NCBI RefSeq assembly: GCF_020536995.1
Contig: NC_068355.1
Coordinates: 6,650,329-6,714,328, forward strand
DNA length: 64,000 nt
Source of the DNA: Dreissena polymorpha
Taxonomy: Eukaryota; Mollusca; Bivalvia; Myida; Dreissenidae
Direction of reading: 5' to 3'
Below are positions 1 through 11,119 of this stretch, one piece after another. Under the pieces are notes generated by a model. That model saw only the letters and a program-made list of their open reading frames with translations. It did not search any database and was not told the origin of the DNA. How positions within the stretch are numbered: the first letter of the stretch is position 1; each line of letters begins with the position of its first letter. The position numbers and the translations under genes were made by a program.

Positions 1-1616
1 CAACAAAAACTAGTTGGCGATCGACTTCTAGTATTGATACATATAACTCGCTTTTTGAATATTCTGCACTTTGTATCATTGCAGTTGCTAATTTCCACTG
101 CGTAGGCTGAAATGTGATTACTTCTTTTGTTATTTCATTGGTAAAGTAAGCCACTACTGCTTTTTGTATTCGAGCTTTCCAATTATTGCTTTCACTAAAT
201 GTTGAATATGTATAACTTATCCTGATTTCAAGTCTGTTCACTTGATGATCACCACTTGGAAACTCAATTTCTTCTGGCCAGGAGAGTGTGACTCTGTGTT
301 CTTTGCTTAAGTGTTCTTCGAGATGTTTTCGTTGGTCGTTACTACTTACAAATCTACAAAAAGGCATATGAACCAATATATAAGGGGACATTTGAATGCG
401 ACTAAATGTACACTAAAATTATCAAAAGGTACAATAAGCATTAAAATTAAATTTAAACAACAAGTACAAAACAAAAATGTTATATATTGACAATTTGAAT
501 GCACTTCCATAATTTGCTCTGCATTGTATTTTATCCGAATGCGTGTTGTCATTTCAGTGTGATTCGTATTTCAGCAGCATCTGTTTCGTATGCCATGACC
601 AGATATAAATATATTTATATAGTGTTAGCAGTGTACATACAAAACAGTATAGCCGACGACGAGAATAATAAAATAATTAACTAGAATTCCACTGAAAAGT
701 ATCTCTGACAAAAATATAACTTTTCTTCAGTCAAATAGATTGTCTGAATGTAAATATAAGGAACTCTTTAAAGACAATACGGCAGTCATTTGTTATAATC
801 ATAGATCACTTCATAACCTTTTAATTTTGTTACGAACACGATTAATGAACAATGTCACTTTTTACTTTTTATTGAATTGAATATTATCAGGAAAAGTTAC
901 CTATTATTTATGACAATCATTTATTTATACGACATTATATAACTTACTATAGTGGGTTATACTTATTAAAGGGGCCGTCCAACAGATTTTGGCATGCATT
1001 GAAGCTTGTCATTAAATGCTTTAAATTGATAAATTTAAACATTTGAACTAAAAATCTCCAGTAAAAAAAACACAAGAATACAATTTTAAAAAAGGAAAAA
1101 GAGTAACCCTCAACAGGGCTCGAGCCACTGACCTCTGAAGTCCTGGAGTAAATAGTCTCCCGCCAAGACCACTCGACCATCCATGCTCATGATTAGAGCT
1201 GATGTATTATTTACCTTTATAAGCAATCCTCGTAGTATCCCAAAATAAAACGACAACAACAGAACTTTCCAAATTATTCAATCGTTTCGCGTCGCACGAC
1301 GCTTTATAATTTTCCGGTTTTCAAATCATCAAAAGATGCATATAATAGATATTTGCGAATATGAAACAACTTTTTTTAATTTTGTCAATTTACCATCTGT
1401 TGGACGTCCCCTTTAAAATTCAGTAAAACTAACATTCAATCGGTTGATTAAAAATAAAAATACTTGAATTTATCCAAGTCATCGATGACAACTGTGACAT
1501 ATTCGTCCTTTACGACCGGTAATCGTCCGTAACAGCCCTCGGGAGATTTTGCCGCAATACCTAACTTTTTATAATATGGTAACACACGCGCTTCTGTTGT
1601 GTTGATCAAATGGGTT
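1..1616 (-). CDS. Exons 10-11: PYY / KH-like segment (PARP14 type), continues off left edge
   Basis: Exon 10 (1616-1464) encodes RVLPYYKKLG and then an acidic strand VTVVIDDLDKF. Exon 11 (353-1) continues with RKHLEEHLSKEHRVTLSWPE and ends VSILEVDRQLVFV at the window edge. The order PYY-x(2)-LG, then a helix with LEE-x-LSK, then a beta strand with L-x-WP is the pattern of the repeated KH-like units between RRMs and macro domains in PARP14. Exon 11 stays open for all 117 codons with no Met, so it is easily missed by ORF calling. Its acceptor (CCTTTTTGTAG) is strong. Confidence 0.75.
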
Positions 1617-4600
1617 CTGCGAAGACATATTCCTCTGGCAACTTTGAAAAATATGATAAAATATCGATACAATCGCAATCTTATTCAAAAACTCAATCGG
1701 TATTTAAAAAAGTAATATCCATACGATATATACGATATGAAATTAATGAAAAGCAACATAATGGTACATGTGTGCTTTTTTACAGTAAATAATTGTTCAC
1801 AACGGAACAAAATTATATTCATAAATTAATAACACACAAACCATTAAAATCCGTAAAACTAACAACCCAAATCACTGAGTTGTCTTCCTCATTCTTAAGC
1901 GGCGGTTCAATCCTGCATCTGCCACCTCCAACCTGCTCTCGGGTGAAGTAGTCGTTTAAGTCATCACTTGTCAGTACACTTGTAGTAAACACCTGAACTT
2001 GATTGGTTTCACGTATACGCTTGGCTCTCGCGCAAAGGGAAACTTTCAAAGCTTCTGCGAATTAAAATAGAAAAAGTAATCAGAGCGCATTCTGGTATAA
2101 GAAACTCTCAAAAAGAGGAAAGTCCTCTCCCAATAAATTGAACCGATGGTATGAACAATTAAGAACACGATATGCGATATATTTAATATAATTTTATTAA
2201 TTGTACATAGCACTGCTTTCTGAAGTTAAATATAATAAATCAATGTGGCCTGTTCTGACAAAAACTAAAAATATTTAACATATGATTACCAGCAAACAAC
2301 AAATGAAACAAAAATAAGAAATCATAATTTTTTTGGTGGAGACAATTGAATATTGCAGGACTTAAACGTTTTATTACACACCTAAATAAAAATTGCTTAT
2401 GAAAGATCGAAATTCCACGACACATTTCAATGGATGTGGGCCAAACACAATTTCTATAATGTCGGCTTCTGTTTGAGCTGAAATGCTGTGTTTAAGGAAA
2501 ACTTCATCTTGTGGTACCACTCTCAGTTCCATGTATATCAGTGAACCATGGCCTTAAAAGTAACACAAAATCGTTAATGAAAACAGGCATTTTTCCGAAT
2601 TGATAGCTACGAAACATGTATTCATTGAAATGTTATATAGTATTCAATGTAACCGCAATGTATAAATTCCGTATTGTATGGCATCCGAATAATCCTGTGA
2701 TTACTTTGTTTGATATATGCCCCTCCTGCCATTGGATATATTTCGATCTGGCCGCTGCTGAATGCTACATGTAAATGCATAGAGCCGTCTTTCGGAAAAC
2801 TTACGGCCTCTGTAAGCTTTGAACAATTGGACCTTACAAGAAGGTTGTGTTTCACAGAGCCTGCCAAATCGAACTTTATTGCTATAACACCGTTGAAGCA
2901 TCTGTCGAAGACGGCACTTGTCCTGTCCCATAGTGTCGCTGTTTTTTTTTAAATAATATAAAGTAAAATTTATTTATACAAATACAATGTTTTTAGTTTG
3001 TCATTTTAAAGGATTGTTTAAAGCCCTACATAAACATTAATGTGATGGTGTATCACGTGCCAATTATGTTATGTCTTAAAGGTCAGATGGTTTAAGTTGA
3101 ATCGATTGGGATTATGAAAAGTCATGGCATCATATGTGCATGTTTAAATGTGCGTGTCACATAAATTACTGTTTTAAATATATCACTCGTTGTGTATCGT
3201 GTGTCAAATATAAATATACTAAGCATCACATACGTCGGTATTGTACAAATCACACGGTATGGTACCAGTGATCAGTGATAAATTTTACAAACACCTATTA
3301 AGATTGAAATTATATATACGCATAATTTCTCAGGAAACATTGAAGCTGAAGTTATATGCGTACCTAAGACTTCAAAGTTGTACACATTCAAACAAAATCA
3401 TGTGTTATAACATGAACACTAGCATATACCTAAGTGGTCAAAGACATTGGTTCTATTCAAAATATACCAACAAAAGACGAATAAACAAAACAAGATTCTA
3501 CGTACATGTACCTAAGAAATTGTTAAAAAAAATCTTTGTTAAAAAAGAAAGGGAAATATTCAGTTTGAGCAGCTATTAGTACAATGTTTATCACATAAAT
3601 AGAGCCTCATTCGATATAATGCATCAGTCACAAATAGTCCGGTCGCCGGCCGATGTGTCCGATCTCCAGGCATCGGGAAGACTGGACACGTCGGAGCCGT
3701 CCGCCGTCCGATGAGTGACACAGTTTAAAACCTCAGTCACAAATAGACACCGATCACCGTCCGATCAGCGTCCGACGTTTTTTCCGCTCATTGGGCTGGC
3801 GCCGATGGTACAAAATGGCCCGCTTTCCGTGAGATCATCGGCCGGTCGCCAGCCCGATGAGCGGAAAAATACGTCGGCCGCTGATCGGACGGTGATCGGT
3901 GTCTATTGTGACTGAGGTATAAAGCTCAAAGCATGGTTACAAATTGAATTACAGCAAGTATGCTTCGAATGAGAATATCCTAGACAGGTAAATGTCTTGC
4001 TCATACCTCCGGATGAATGCACAACGCAGAGTCTCATTACACCGTATTCAGGAATCTTTCCAGCAAACCTTTCGTGTTCTAACCCCATTTTCCAGCGGAT
4101 GTGGTATTTAGTGCCAATCCTTATTGGATGTCTGCATATATGGTGAATTAAGAATCACAAAATTAACATTAAGCAAGTATAGACCATGATGGCGGGTAGT
4201 TAAATTTATATGGGGATTCAATATGAATTTGGTCAGAACACTGGTAGTGTCAAGCCATTCAACGAAATTGTAATAATAAAGATATTTCAAAAATATACAC
4301 ATAACTTTATTTAAAATACTCTATAGCAAGGTTGACTATCGTTACATTTTCCCTTAAACGTTATTTTCTTTTTGGGTTGTGCACATTCAAAAACATGAAT
4401 TACTTTGCTTTAAACGTGTAAAAAAAATAACCAAAATATGCTACAGTGTTACTGTATAAATGTGACATTTATATGAAATTTCCGCATTTTCGAAGCTGCG
4501 ATAAGTCGATTAAAATCTTTTTTATAACACAGAAGGCGTCTATGTACAATCAAGAAAACATACGACATTACAAATGGAAACAAACCTGGCTTCACAAGTA

Positions 4601-7138
4601 TCTAGCAGCAGTGCTTGTTCAGTGCTCTTAAGTCTTTGCATGTTTATGCTTTCAACTCCTGCTTCGAGCAAACCTGTAACGGCAGTTTAAGGTTTATTTT
4701 AGTAAAATGATTGGGCACTGAAGTAAACATCAAACAAGAGAAAGGAAGCATAATGCAACCCTATGGTTAACGTATTTACCTTGATACACAGATGCGTTCG
4801 GCAATCCGTATACGGTGATGACGTACAACCATGTGTTCACAGTTTCCGAGACGCATTCGTATTCATTCACATTATCATCGCTGTTTTGAAAATACAGCAA
4901 GTGAAAGTCTTGATTTGTGTACAAGTGGTAAGTCTCAGGTAAGTTGCCGGTGCCCTCCTCTGTTTCGAAGATCTTCATCTGAAATTACAACACAATAATT
5001 GAACCATTTACATATTACGTATCCATCGCCCTCGAATGTGTATAATAGTGTTCAAAACACAAATAAGTCTTCCCAACAACTATTAAATAATGGAAATGTA
5101 AACTTAAAACGTTTTATTGCTAGCCTAGAATAGATTTCGTGATTTACCTGCAGAAAGTTTTCGTCTCTCGTCGGATCCGCGGTTGTGAGTCCAATACGGA
5201 CCACCGAACCGCGATCAACGGTGATGTGGACAGCTTTGTCGGGGCCGCTGAAAACAAAATTTCTGTTAGAGGAAAACCAAAGCGTAGTAAATACATTAAA
5301 GCCGCGCTCTGTGAAAATGGGGCTTGATACCAGTGCGTAAATTGTAGGTAGAGACTAGCCTGTGCAGTCCGCACAGTCTTATCAGGACGACCCTCGCTTT
5401 TACTGAATCATTTCTAAGAGAAAATCTTGTCCAGGCGGAAAGTATCGTCACTGATTTCCCTATGCGGACAGGATTGTTTGGAACGACACTTTATACAAAT
5501 GAATAAGTTCGGTTTTCTCATAGCGTGGATTATATAAATAGGAACAGTACTTTCAACGACAAATAACATGGTTCTTCATTTAAAAAGTAACAGCCAGCAG
5601 AAATATTCAAATATTGAATGGGAATTACTAATCGTTAATGGTTTTATGAAGCATGAAATCAATCAAAATGTTAAGCATCATTACATAAATACTTAGTCTT
5701 ACTCTACGGAGAGACATTCCGTTGAAATCACTGTGTTATTCTTCCATTCCGTATGTGCTTCAGGGTCGTTCTGTTCTTTCGAATATCGAGATTCTTTAAA
5801 TGCTATGCGACTAAGTCCTCTGGACGTATTTAATTCCAATGAAGCTAAATGGTAGAACAGTTTCAAGATTAATAAAGCGAAACTTAAGCTGTATCATCCG
5901 GAGAGAAAATGTATGACGGCGTGTGGTTTTTAATTTACAGCACGAAGGAAATGCTAGTGTGACAAAAATCATGCGGTTATTCCTTAAGTTTATTTTTGCA
6001 ACTGTGCCATTTCTTTGCTTACAAAGCGTCCGTCAATGAAACACATTACTCAATATTTGGTAGGGATACATACAACACTGCATCATTACACACACTGAAA
6101 TACGATTAGAAGGTCTGGTAACTATTTTACTGTTATCATTCATTGAAATTAATCGGTAATATAGCAAAGTCTTAAAAATAAAAAGTATTACTGAATCAAT
6201 ATATTGTAATTTCGTCTATAATGAGTATATGTTTATGTATAAAGAAACATGACCTACCATAGTAAACAAAGAAGACAACACACCAAACCTCAACTAAAAT
6301 GAATGTGTTATTCAACGTTTTGGTAAATTGACAAAATTATAAAAAGTTGTTTGAGATACGCAAATTTTCGTTTTAGATATGATATTTTTGAGGAAATAGT
6401 AGTATTGATTATTTTCCATGCTCTTAAATATCCATAATGTGTATCTTTTGACGATTTGAAAACATGAAAATTATAAAGCGTCGTGCGACGCGAAACGATT
6501 GATTTATTTAGAAAGTTCTGTTGTTGTAGTTATATTTTGGGAAACTACGAGGATTGCTTATATAGGTAAAAAATACATCCGCTGTAAGCATGAGCATGGA
6601 TTGTCGAGTTGTCTAGGCGGAGGACTTTTTAGCCCAGGGGTCAGTGGTTCGAGCCCTGTTGAGGGTTACTTTTTTTCCCTTTTTTAAATTGTATTCTTGT
6701 TTTTTTACTGGAGATTGTTAGGTCAAATATTTTAATTTATCAATATAAAGCCTTTAATGACATGCTTCAATACATGCCAAAATCTGTTAAATGGCCCCTT
6801 CAACATTTCGTCAATGACTGCATTTTAAATTAAATAAATAATTTTGATCTAAGCGAAACAACAATATTTGGTGGAATTCAGCATTTTCAGTTTTAACTTA
6901 ATATAAAAATCACGAGTACTGAGTAAAAGAAACAATTTGACTTACAGCAGAATAAATGTCTCAACATTCGTCGTTACATACATAAGTATATGGCAAGTAG
7001 GCTAAAGAATCGAGACGCTAGTTTCTTACCCAGGGCGAAAACATTTGCTGCAAAGCATTTACAGATAATAAAAGCGATAAGACGTTTCACTGTGTAAACC
7101 TTCCACAAATTAGTTCCCTTGTTTTGAAGTGGTGTCAT
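1..7138 (-). CDS. PARP14-like multidomain protein, 5' eleven coding exons (partial)
   Basis: I built this by chaining exons read on the minus strand: 7138-7030, 5844-5703, 5247-5148, 4978-4780, 4673-4586, 4131-4007, 2938-2705, 2552-2382, 2054-1838, 1616-1464 and 353-1. Each junction has AG/GT borders and a matching codon phase, giving at least 630 residues with no stop. Residues 1-36 look like a signal peptide. Residues 38-390 hold no family I recognise with certainty. Residues 408-461 resemble an RRM with a GGG turn. Residues 463-630 resemble the PYYxxLG and KH-like segments that precede the macro domains in PARP14/PARP10. The gene leaves the window before any macro or ART domain. Vertebrate relatives are mono-ADP-ribosyltransferases linked to antiviral responses, but no catalytic part is visible here. 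The end of the RRM exon is uncertain (1838 or 1842); 1838 keeps the phase. Confidence 0.78.
966..1416. mobile_element. TTAA-flanked TIR element with tRNA-like core, copy 1
   Basis: Ends TTAAAGGGGCCGTCCAACAG and its inverse form near-perfect terminal inverted repeats inside a TTAA target. On the minus strand about 1186-1103 is a tRNA-like block with an A-box (TGGTCGAGTGG) and a B-box (GGCTCGAGCCC), followed by a T-rich run. It lies in an intron of the PARP14-like gene. Confidence 0.72.
1838..2054 (-). CDS. RRM-like exon (PARP14/PARP10 type)
   Basis: Residues 391-461. The core reads VQVFTTSVLTSDDLNDYF, a loop with VGGGRC, then VIWVVSFTDF. This matches the strand-helix-GGG-strand layout of the tandem RRM-like domains in PARP14 and PARP10 (SGGG loop, then a beta strand ending in F-x-D). 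The acceptor at 2055-2056 is clear. The donor is either AATG|GT (end 1842) or TT|GT (end 1838). Only 1838 joins in frame to the next exon without a stop. Confidence 0.75.
2382..5844 (-). CDS. Exons 2-8: Cys-containing, beta-rich N-terminal region of the PARP14-like gene
   Basis: Seven exons (142, 100, 199, 88, 125, 234 and 171 bases) encode residues 38-389. Residues 80-185 have alternating beta-strand character, with Cys80 and a Y-x-C at 157-159, which could be an immunoglobulin-like fold. A second Cys/Trp/Cys set (210, 226, 248) follows. N-x-S/T sites occur near residues 42 and 75. No membrane-spanning helix is visible before the RRM region. I do not recognise the family; Ig-like is a weak suggestion. 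Introns contain AT-rich DNA plus a degenerate AGTGTCGTCC element (about 5354-5500), a TTAA element starting at 6297, and the GC-rich foldback at 3732-3917. Confidence 0.68.
3732..3917. mobile_element. GC-rich foldback element
   Basis: Two arms of about 70 bases (CCTCAGTCACAAATAGACAC and its inverse) form a near-perfect hairpin, far more GC-rich than its surroundings. A diverged partial relative starting CAGTCACAAATAG lies just upstream at about 3628-3718. It sits in the intron between the exons at 4007 and 2938. No clear target duplication is visible. Confidence 0.7.
5340..5510. repeat. Degenerate AGTGTCGTCC-family palindromic element
   Basis: Contains GACTAGCCTGTGCAGTCCGC and a weak AACGACACTTTA end. 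It is recognisably the same family as the intact copies near 25.2, 26.8, 50.6 and 60.3 kb, but strongly diverged, so older. Confidence 0.55.
6297..6803. mobile_element. TTAA TIR element with tRNA-like core, copy 2 (one end degraded)
   Basis: The right end (AAATGGCCCCTTCAA) and internal segments (GGTAAATTGACAAAATT, ATCAATATAAAGCCTTTAAT) match copies 1, 3 and 4. The left terminal repeat is degraded. The tRNA-like block is on the plus strand at about 6597-6670, with B-box GGTTCGAGCCC. It lies between coding exons 1 and 2 of the PARP14-like gene. Confidence 0.65.
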
Positions 7139-7154
7139 CGCGAATCATTTATTT
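7030..7154 (-). CDS. First coding exon with signal-peptide-like segment (PARP14-like gene)
   Basis: The ATG at 7138 opens MTPLQNKGTN and leads into a basic then hydrophobic stretch (RLIAFIICKCFAANVFA, residues 19-35) with a plausible signal-peptidase site after VFA. The exon ends at a strong donor (CTGG|GTAAGA) in phase 1, which fits the CT start of the next exon at 5844. A good acceptor (CTTCCTTTACAG) ends at 7155, so the exon probably has 16 bases of 5' leader and a non-coding exon upstream. The segment could also be a signal anchor. Confidence 0.68.
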
Positions 7155-7894
7155 CTGTAAAGGAAGCGAACGTTAGTTGTACATTTAAATGCTTCCCGAT
7201 CGAAAAAAAGCTTTAATGTATACATTTATGTGCAGACAATAGAAGAATGTGCATAAATATGACATTCCAACCTTGCAAGAATTACAAAGAAGAACCCTCT
7301 TTAAATATTAAGATAAATCATTCACTCGTTTAAAATAATTTAGTTCAATTATTCATAACTCGAGTATCTCTCCTATTATCAATAATTTATTCAACAATTA
7401 ATCGCAAATCGTCGTTATTATGACTATCCATTTAAGGTTGTTTGTACGGATTGATTACTGATATCGATTGTAGTGATTGTCATTATTTTTTATGTTATTA
7501 ATGTTATACTATTACATTTTGTGTAATACTACATTTAGATCATAGTTGGCATGATTTAATTAAGACAGGAAATTAATTGGTATAAGGCAATTGGGAAATT
7601 AGGCAATTGAAAAAAGAATGCTGTTGTATTCTTATCATATCACCATTAAGCTCTGTACTCATATAACTTAAAACAAGTCTTCACATATAATGTATTGAGT
7701 TCTAATTATTATCTGAAGTATACAAAAGCGTCATTGCGTCGCATTTGAGTAAGCATGCAAGAGCAAATAACTTTAACAAATAATACAAAACAAAATAAGT
7801 TAAACATAAAAATAGTTATTTATATGCACATTCATATATTATATGCAGTATGCCTTTGTGTCTTGTGTCTATTTGCTAAATGACTATTTAAACA

Positions 7895-8130
7895 AGAGAT
7901 TGCCAAGCAATATGGTCCCCTACCAGTGAAACTCCACCATTTTCAGAATTTTTTGTTGTTGCCATAGCAACCAGAATTCTTAACGTAGGAACAAAATGAA
8001 ATGAAATGTCCGTATTTCAAGTTTCATGAAAAAATATGAAGAATTGTTTAAGTTATCGCAGGAACCAGAAAAGTGTGACAGACAGAGCGCAATCCATAAG
8101 TCCCCTCCATCGGTAGGGGACAAAAACCAT
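7895..8130 (+). repeat. Interspersed repeat ending GGTAGGGGAC
   Basis: It starts near CCCCTACC and ends with GACAGACAGAGCG and GTAGGGGAC, so short inverted ends (CCCCTACC/GGTAGGGG) bracket about 200 bases. The same family, twice in tandem, is at 38849-39275. It lies upstream of the PARP14-like first coding exon. Confidence 0.6.
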
Positions 8131-8981
8131 TAATAATCCGTTGCATTATGCTTTCTAATGTTATAAATTCAGTCTTGTGTAAATAAAATATATTTTTTAA
8201 TATGAACGAATGCATCAGATGATCGCTGGCAGAACGAATGAGTTACCTTTCTGGCGAAGCTTTAAGCGCTTATTCTGCGCTTCTTCATGACGTGTTCCAC
8301 AAGAGAACAATCAGAACGTTCTCAAAATACAATTTTGAAATAAAAATCTTTCAAAGTATATTATGCATAAAACATAAGAATGTTTCTTGCATGCATTGAC
8401 ATTATATTTGTGCATATGTGGCACAAATGTCGGTATTGCGACCAGGCAATCATAGTGCTTATGTGTTTGCTGTCTTCATTGAAATCGTATTGCAATGACT
8501 AGAACAAATGGATTTGTTATCAATCAGGAAGATGAATATCGGTTTATATAGAAAATAAAATATCGTCGAGATTCGAATGTTAATATCTGACTTCAATAAA
8601 TCAATTTGGGAATTAACAACAAATTGATTATAACTCAAATACATTACTCAAGTGTCTTTGTGGCGGTTAGATTGAGAATGTGATGTAATCAATGTAAGCT
8701 AGTTTTCGATTTATCCCAAGATAGATAGCAGTGTTTATAATATGTTTCAAGTATTTGCATTGGCACTCTACCGATAAACCCGTTCCACAATCCATACTTG
8801 GTCACAACCATCACACTTTAATATGGAGACGCGGTTAACAGGGCCAGCTAGTTCGATTACTAGAGTACCGGAATACCAACCCGAGGATTGCGGAATCGAT
8901 CCAGTATCGGGACACTTAATTTTGGGCTTTGGTAAACTCTCGCTATCACTTATTCAAGTAGAGAAGTGGTCAGCTGTTCGT

Positions 8982-9271
8982 TTAACCCATGTATGCCTAG
9001 TTGACTCTCCCATCATTCTAAATTGGATTCATTTATTTCCAAAATTAGGGATGTCTAGTATAATCATTTTTATATTTAGAATATTTCTTACAGAAATTCC
9101 TTTAAGCAAACAGCGCAGACCCTGATGAGACGCCGCATCATGCTGTTTGCCAAGTCCTTTTTCAAGACGCTAGGCATAAATGGGTTAAGTAAATATCCAC
9201 TGTATACTGTGCCAAGTCCTTTTTCTAGACGCTAGGCATAAATGGGTTAAGTATATATCCACTGTATACTG
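8982..9271 (-). mobile_element. MITE with AACCCATTTATGCCTAG ends, plus 61-bp end duplication
   Basis: Ends TTAACCCATGTATGCCTAG and CTAGGCATAAATGGGTTAA are inverted repeats. The interior carries the GCAAACAGCGCAGACC hairpin arms shared with copies at 21.2, 25.7, 27.2 and 62.1 kb. After the right end, the last 61 bases (about 9148-9209) are repeated once in tandem to 9271. Confidence 0.65.
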
Positions 9272-10043
9272 GTAAACTAGCTTACCCAGGATAATTGTAA
9301 CTTTGTAAACCACTGTTATATGATTGAAATCAGGTAGAAAACGGCGAAAGTTCCAACTCAACACAACAAACGACTAGCGTTTAAGTAATTATTGTAATAT
9401 ATAACTACTGCTTAAACAAACTGAAATGAAAATCAAGTTAGAAATGTTATGGATACACAGCCATACACACACGTTTAAGTATCAAGTATATTATTATAAT
9501 AATAATATAATAAATAACACATATGAAAAATAATTAAAGCGAATTATATGTATGCGGATCAAAGCAAGAGATTCTACTATCGAATGCAAGGGACGCATCC
9601 ACCATCTGATATTTCAAGATCGTATCCTGTTTTATATTTGCTATGGTGAACTTTTTAGCGTACGATACGTTTGAAGTCAAAGAGGTGTAAAATATAAATG
9701 CTGCTATCAAGTAAGAACATATAAAACACTCATGCTTTATATTAAAAAGGAAAACAATTAATGTTTCTGTAAAAACACAAAGCAAATTAGATGACTTTCA
9801 ACGAATGAATGTTAATCAAAATATGTGTTTATGCCCATCTTCGTGATAACATTACTGGAATACCTGATGGAATTTGTTTTGTTCCAAGGACAGGCAATTA
9901 AGGAGAATGGCCCTACATCCGTCTAAAGTCACATTAAAAAAGCCGTGTTATCGATAAAAGAATGTCTTTAATTCAAATTATAGTTTATAACATATGACAC
10001 CAAAAACAAATAATGCAATTATTGCAAATCATATTCAACTCAC
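9272..10043. other. No recognisable feature
   Basis: AT-rich sequence with short ORFs only and no splice-linked coding signal seen. It is probably intron or upstream DNA of the PARP14-like gene. Confidence 0.5.
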
Positions 10044-10111
10044 CGTTCTGTCTCGAAGGAGTGCTCCCCATGGTGATGTCATTGGTGACGGAAAAGTATC
10101 TTCACATCCTT
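10044..10111 (-). other. Candidate 5' non-coding exon of the PARP14-like gene, with a uORF
   Basis: A 68-base segment is bounded by a plausible acceptor (GTATGCCTGTAG) and a strong donor (AACG|GTGAGT). It contains ACCATGGGGAGC, a good start context. If spliced to the acceptor at 7155, that ATG opens a 15-codon reading frame whose TGA overlaps the main ATG at 7138. This rests on splice-site appearance alone. Confidence 0.3.
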
Positions 10112-10826
10112 CTACAGGCATACATAATGTCCAAACTGATGAAGCAATACTAGTATGCATATAGCTTAATGGAATTATGTGTCATAAATTTGACTTAAAA
10201 ATAACAATAAATTTGAAATAATAATAAATATACATTTAAGAATGTTATGTTCTTGGTAGTTTTTTTATGTACAAATAAACAGAACAAATACATTCGGCAT
10301 AGTTTTGAGACAACACGACTCCTATTTCGACATAAATACTAACTTTTTATCAAAAGTTTAAATGTTGTTGTCCAGCACTTCTGTAATATTTCTTAGAATG
10401 TTTTCAAGACCTTGGATATGTCCACGCTCTTATTAAAATATAATTGACATTAACTTTAGTATATAACCGCTTTTAAAACAACTCATACTAAGACGCTTAG
10501 CCGAAATATAGTCTGCTTCGATTGTGTGTAGGTGTTTTATAACAAATCCTTCTAAGTATGTGATTATTTTATCTAGTGCCTTTCTCTTGATTGGTGGATT
10601 AAAACTTCCTTTTTCAAAAGCAGTTTCGGTTTATGAGCACACAAAAATGTTAAGAAGGTAATTTATGTTCCATGTTGGGGATAAGATTTACAAGGCTGAC
10701 ACTTCAAACTTCTTAATTAGCATAAATGTGAGGAAACGATTAACTCAAGGATGTTAAGAAGTTTGATTACTTTAACGTGGCTAATTGACGTAACGAGAGT
10801 AATTCTAAAAACAATATTGTACCGGT

Positions 10827-11119
10827 AACCATGTCCATCGGTGCGTTAGTCTACATAAATGTGATAACCATGTCCATTGGTGCGTTAGTCTCCATCAACG
10901 TGATAGCAATGACCATTGAAGCGTTAGTCTACATACGCGTGTTTACCATGTACATCGGTGCGTTAGGTCTACATAAACGTGATTACCATGTTCATCGGTG
11001 CGTTAGTCAACATAAATGTGATAACCATGTCCATTGGTGCGTTAGTCTCCATAAACGTGATAACCATGTCCATCGTTGCGTTAGTCGACATGAATGTGAT
11101 AACCATTTCCTTCCGTGCT
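10827..11119 (+). repeat. 39-bp tandem repeat, about 7 units
   Basis: The unit is close to ACCATGTCCATCGGTGCGTT followed by AGTCTACATAAACGTGATA. Because 39 is a multiple of three, units translate as MSIGALVSINVIT, giving spurious ORFs in more than one frame. There is no start context, splice link or non-repeat coding sequence around it. Confidence 0.85.

Noticed and set aside
4730-4978. A stand-alone small gene starting at the ATG at 4978
   Set aside because: The ATG directly follows a TTTCAG acceptor, the frame ends at a clear donor, and it joins in phase to exons on both sides.
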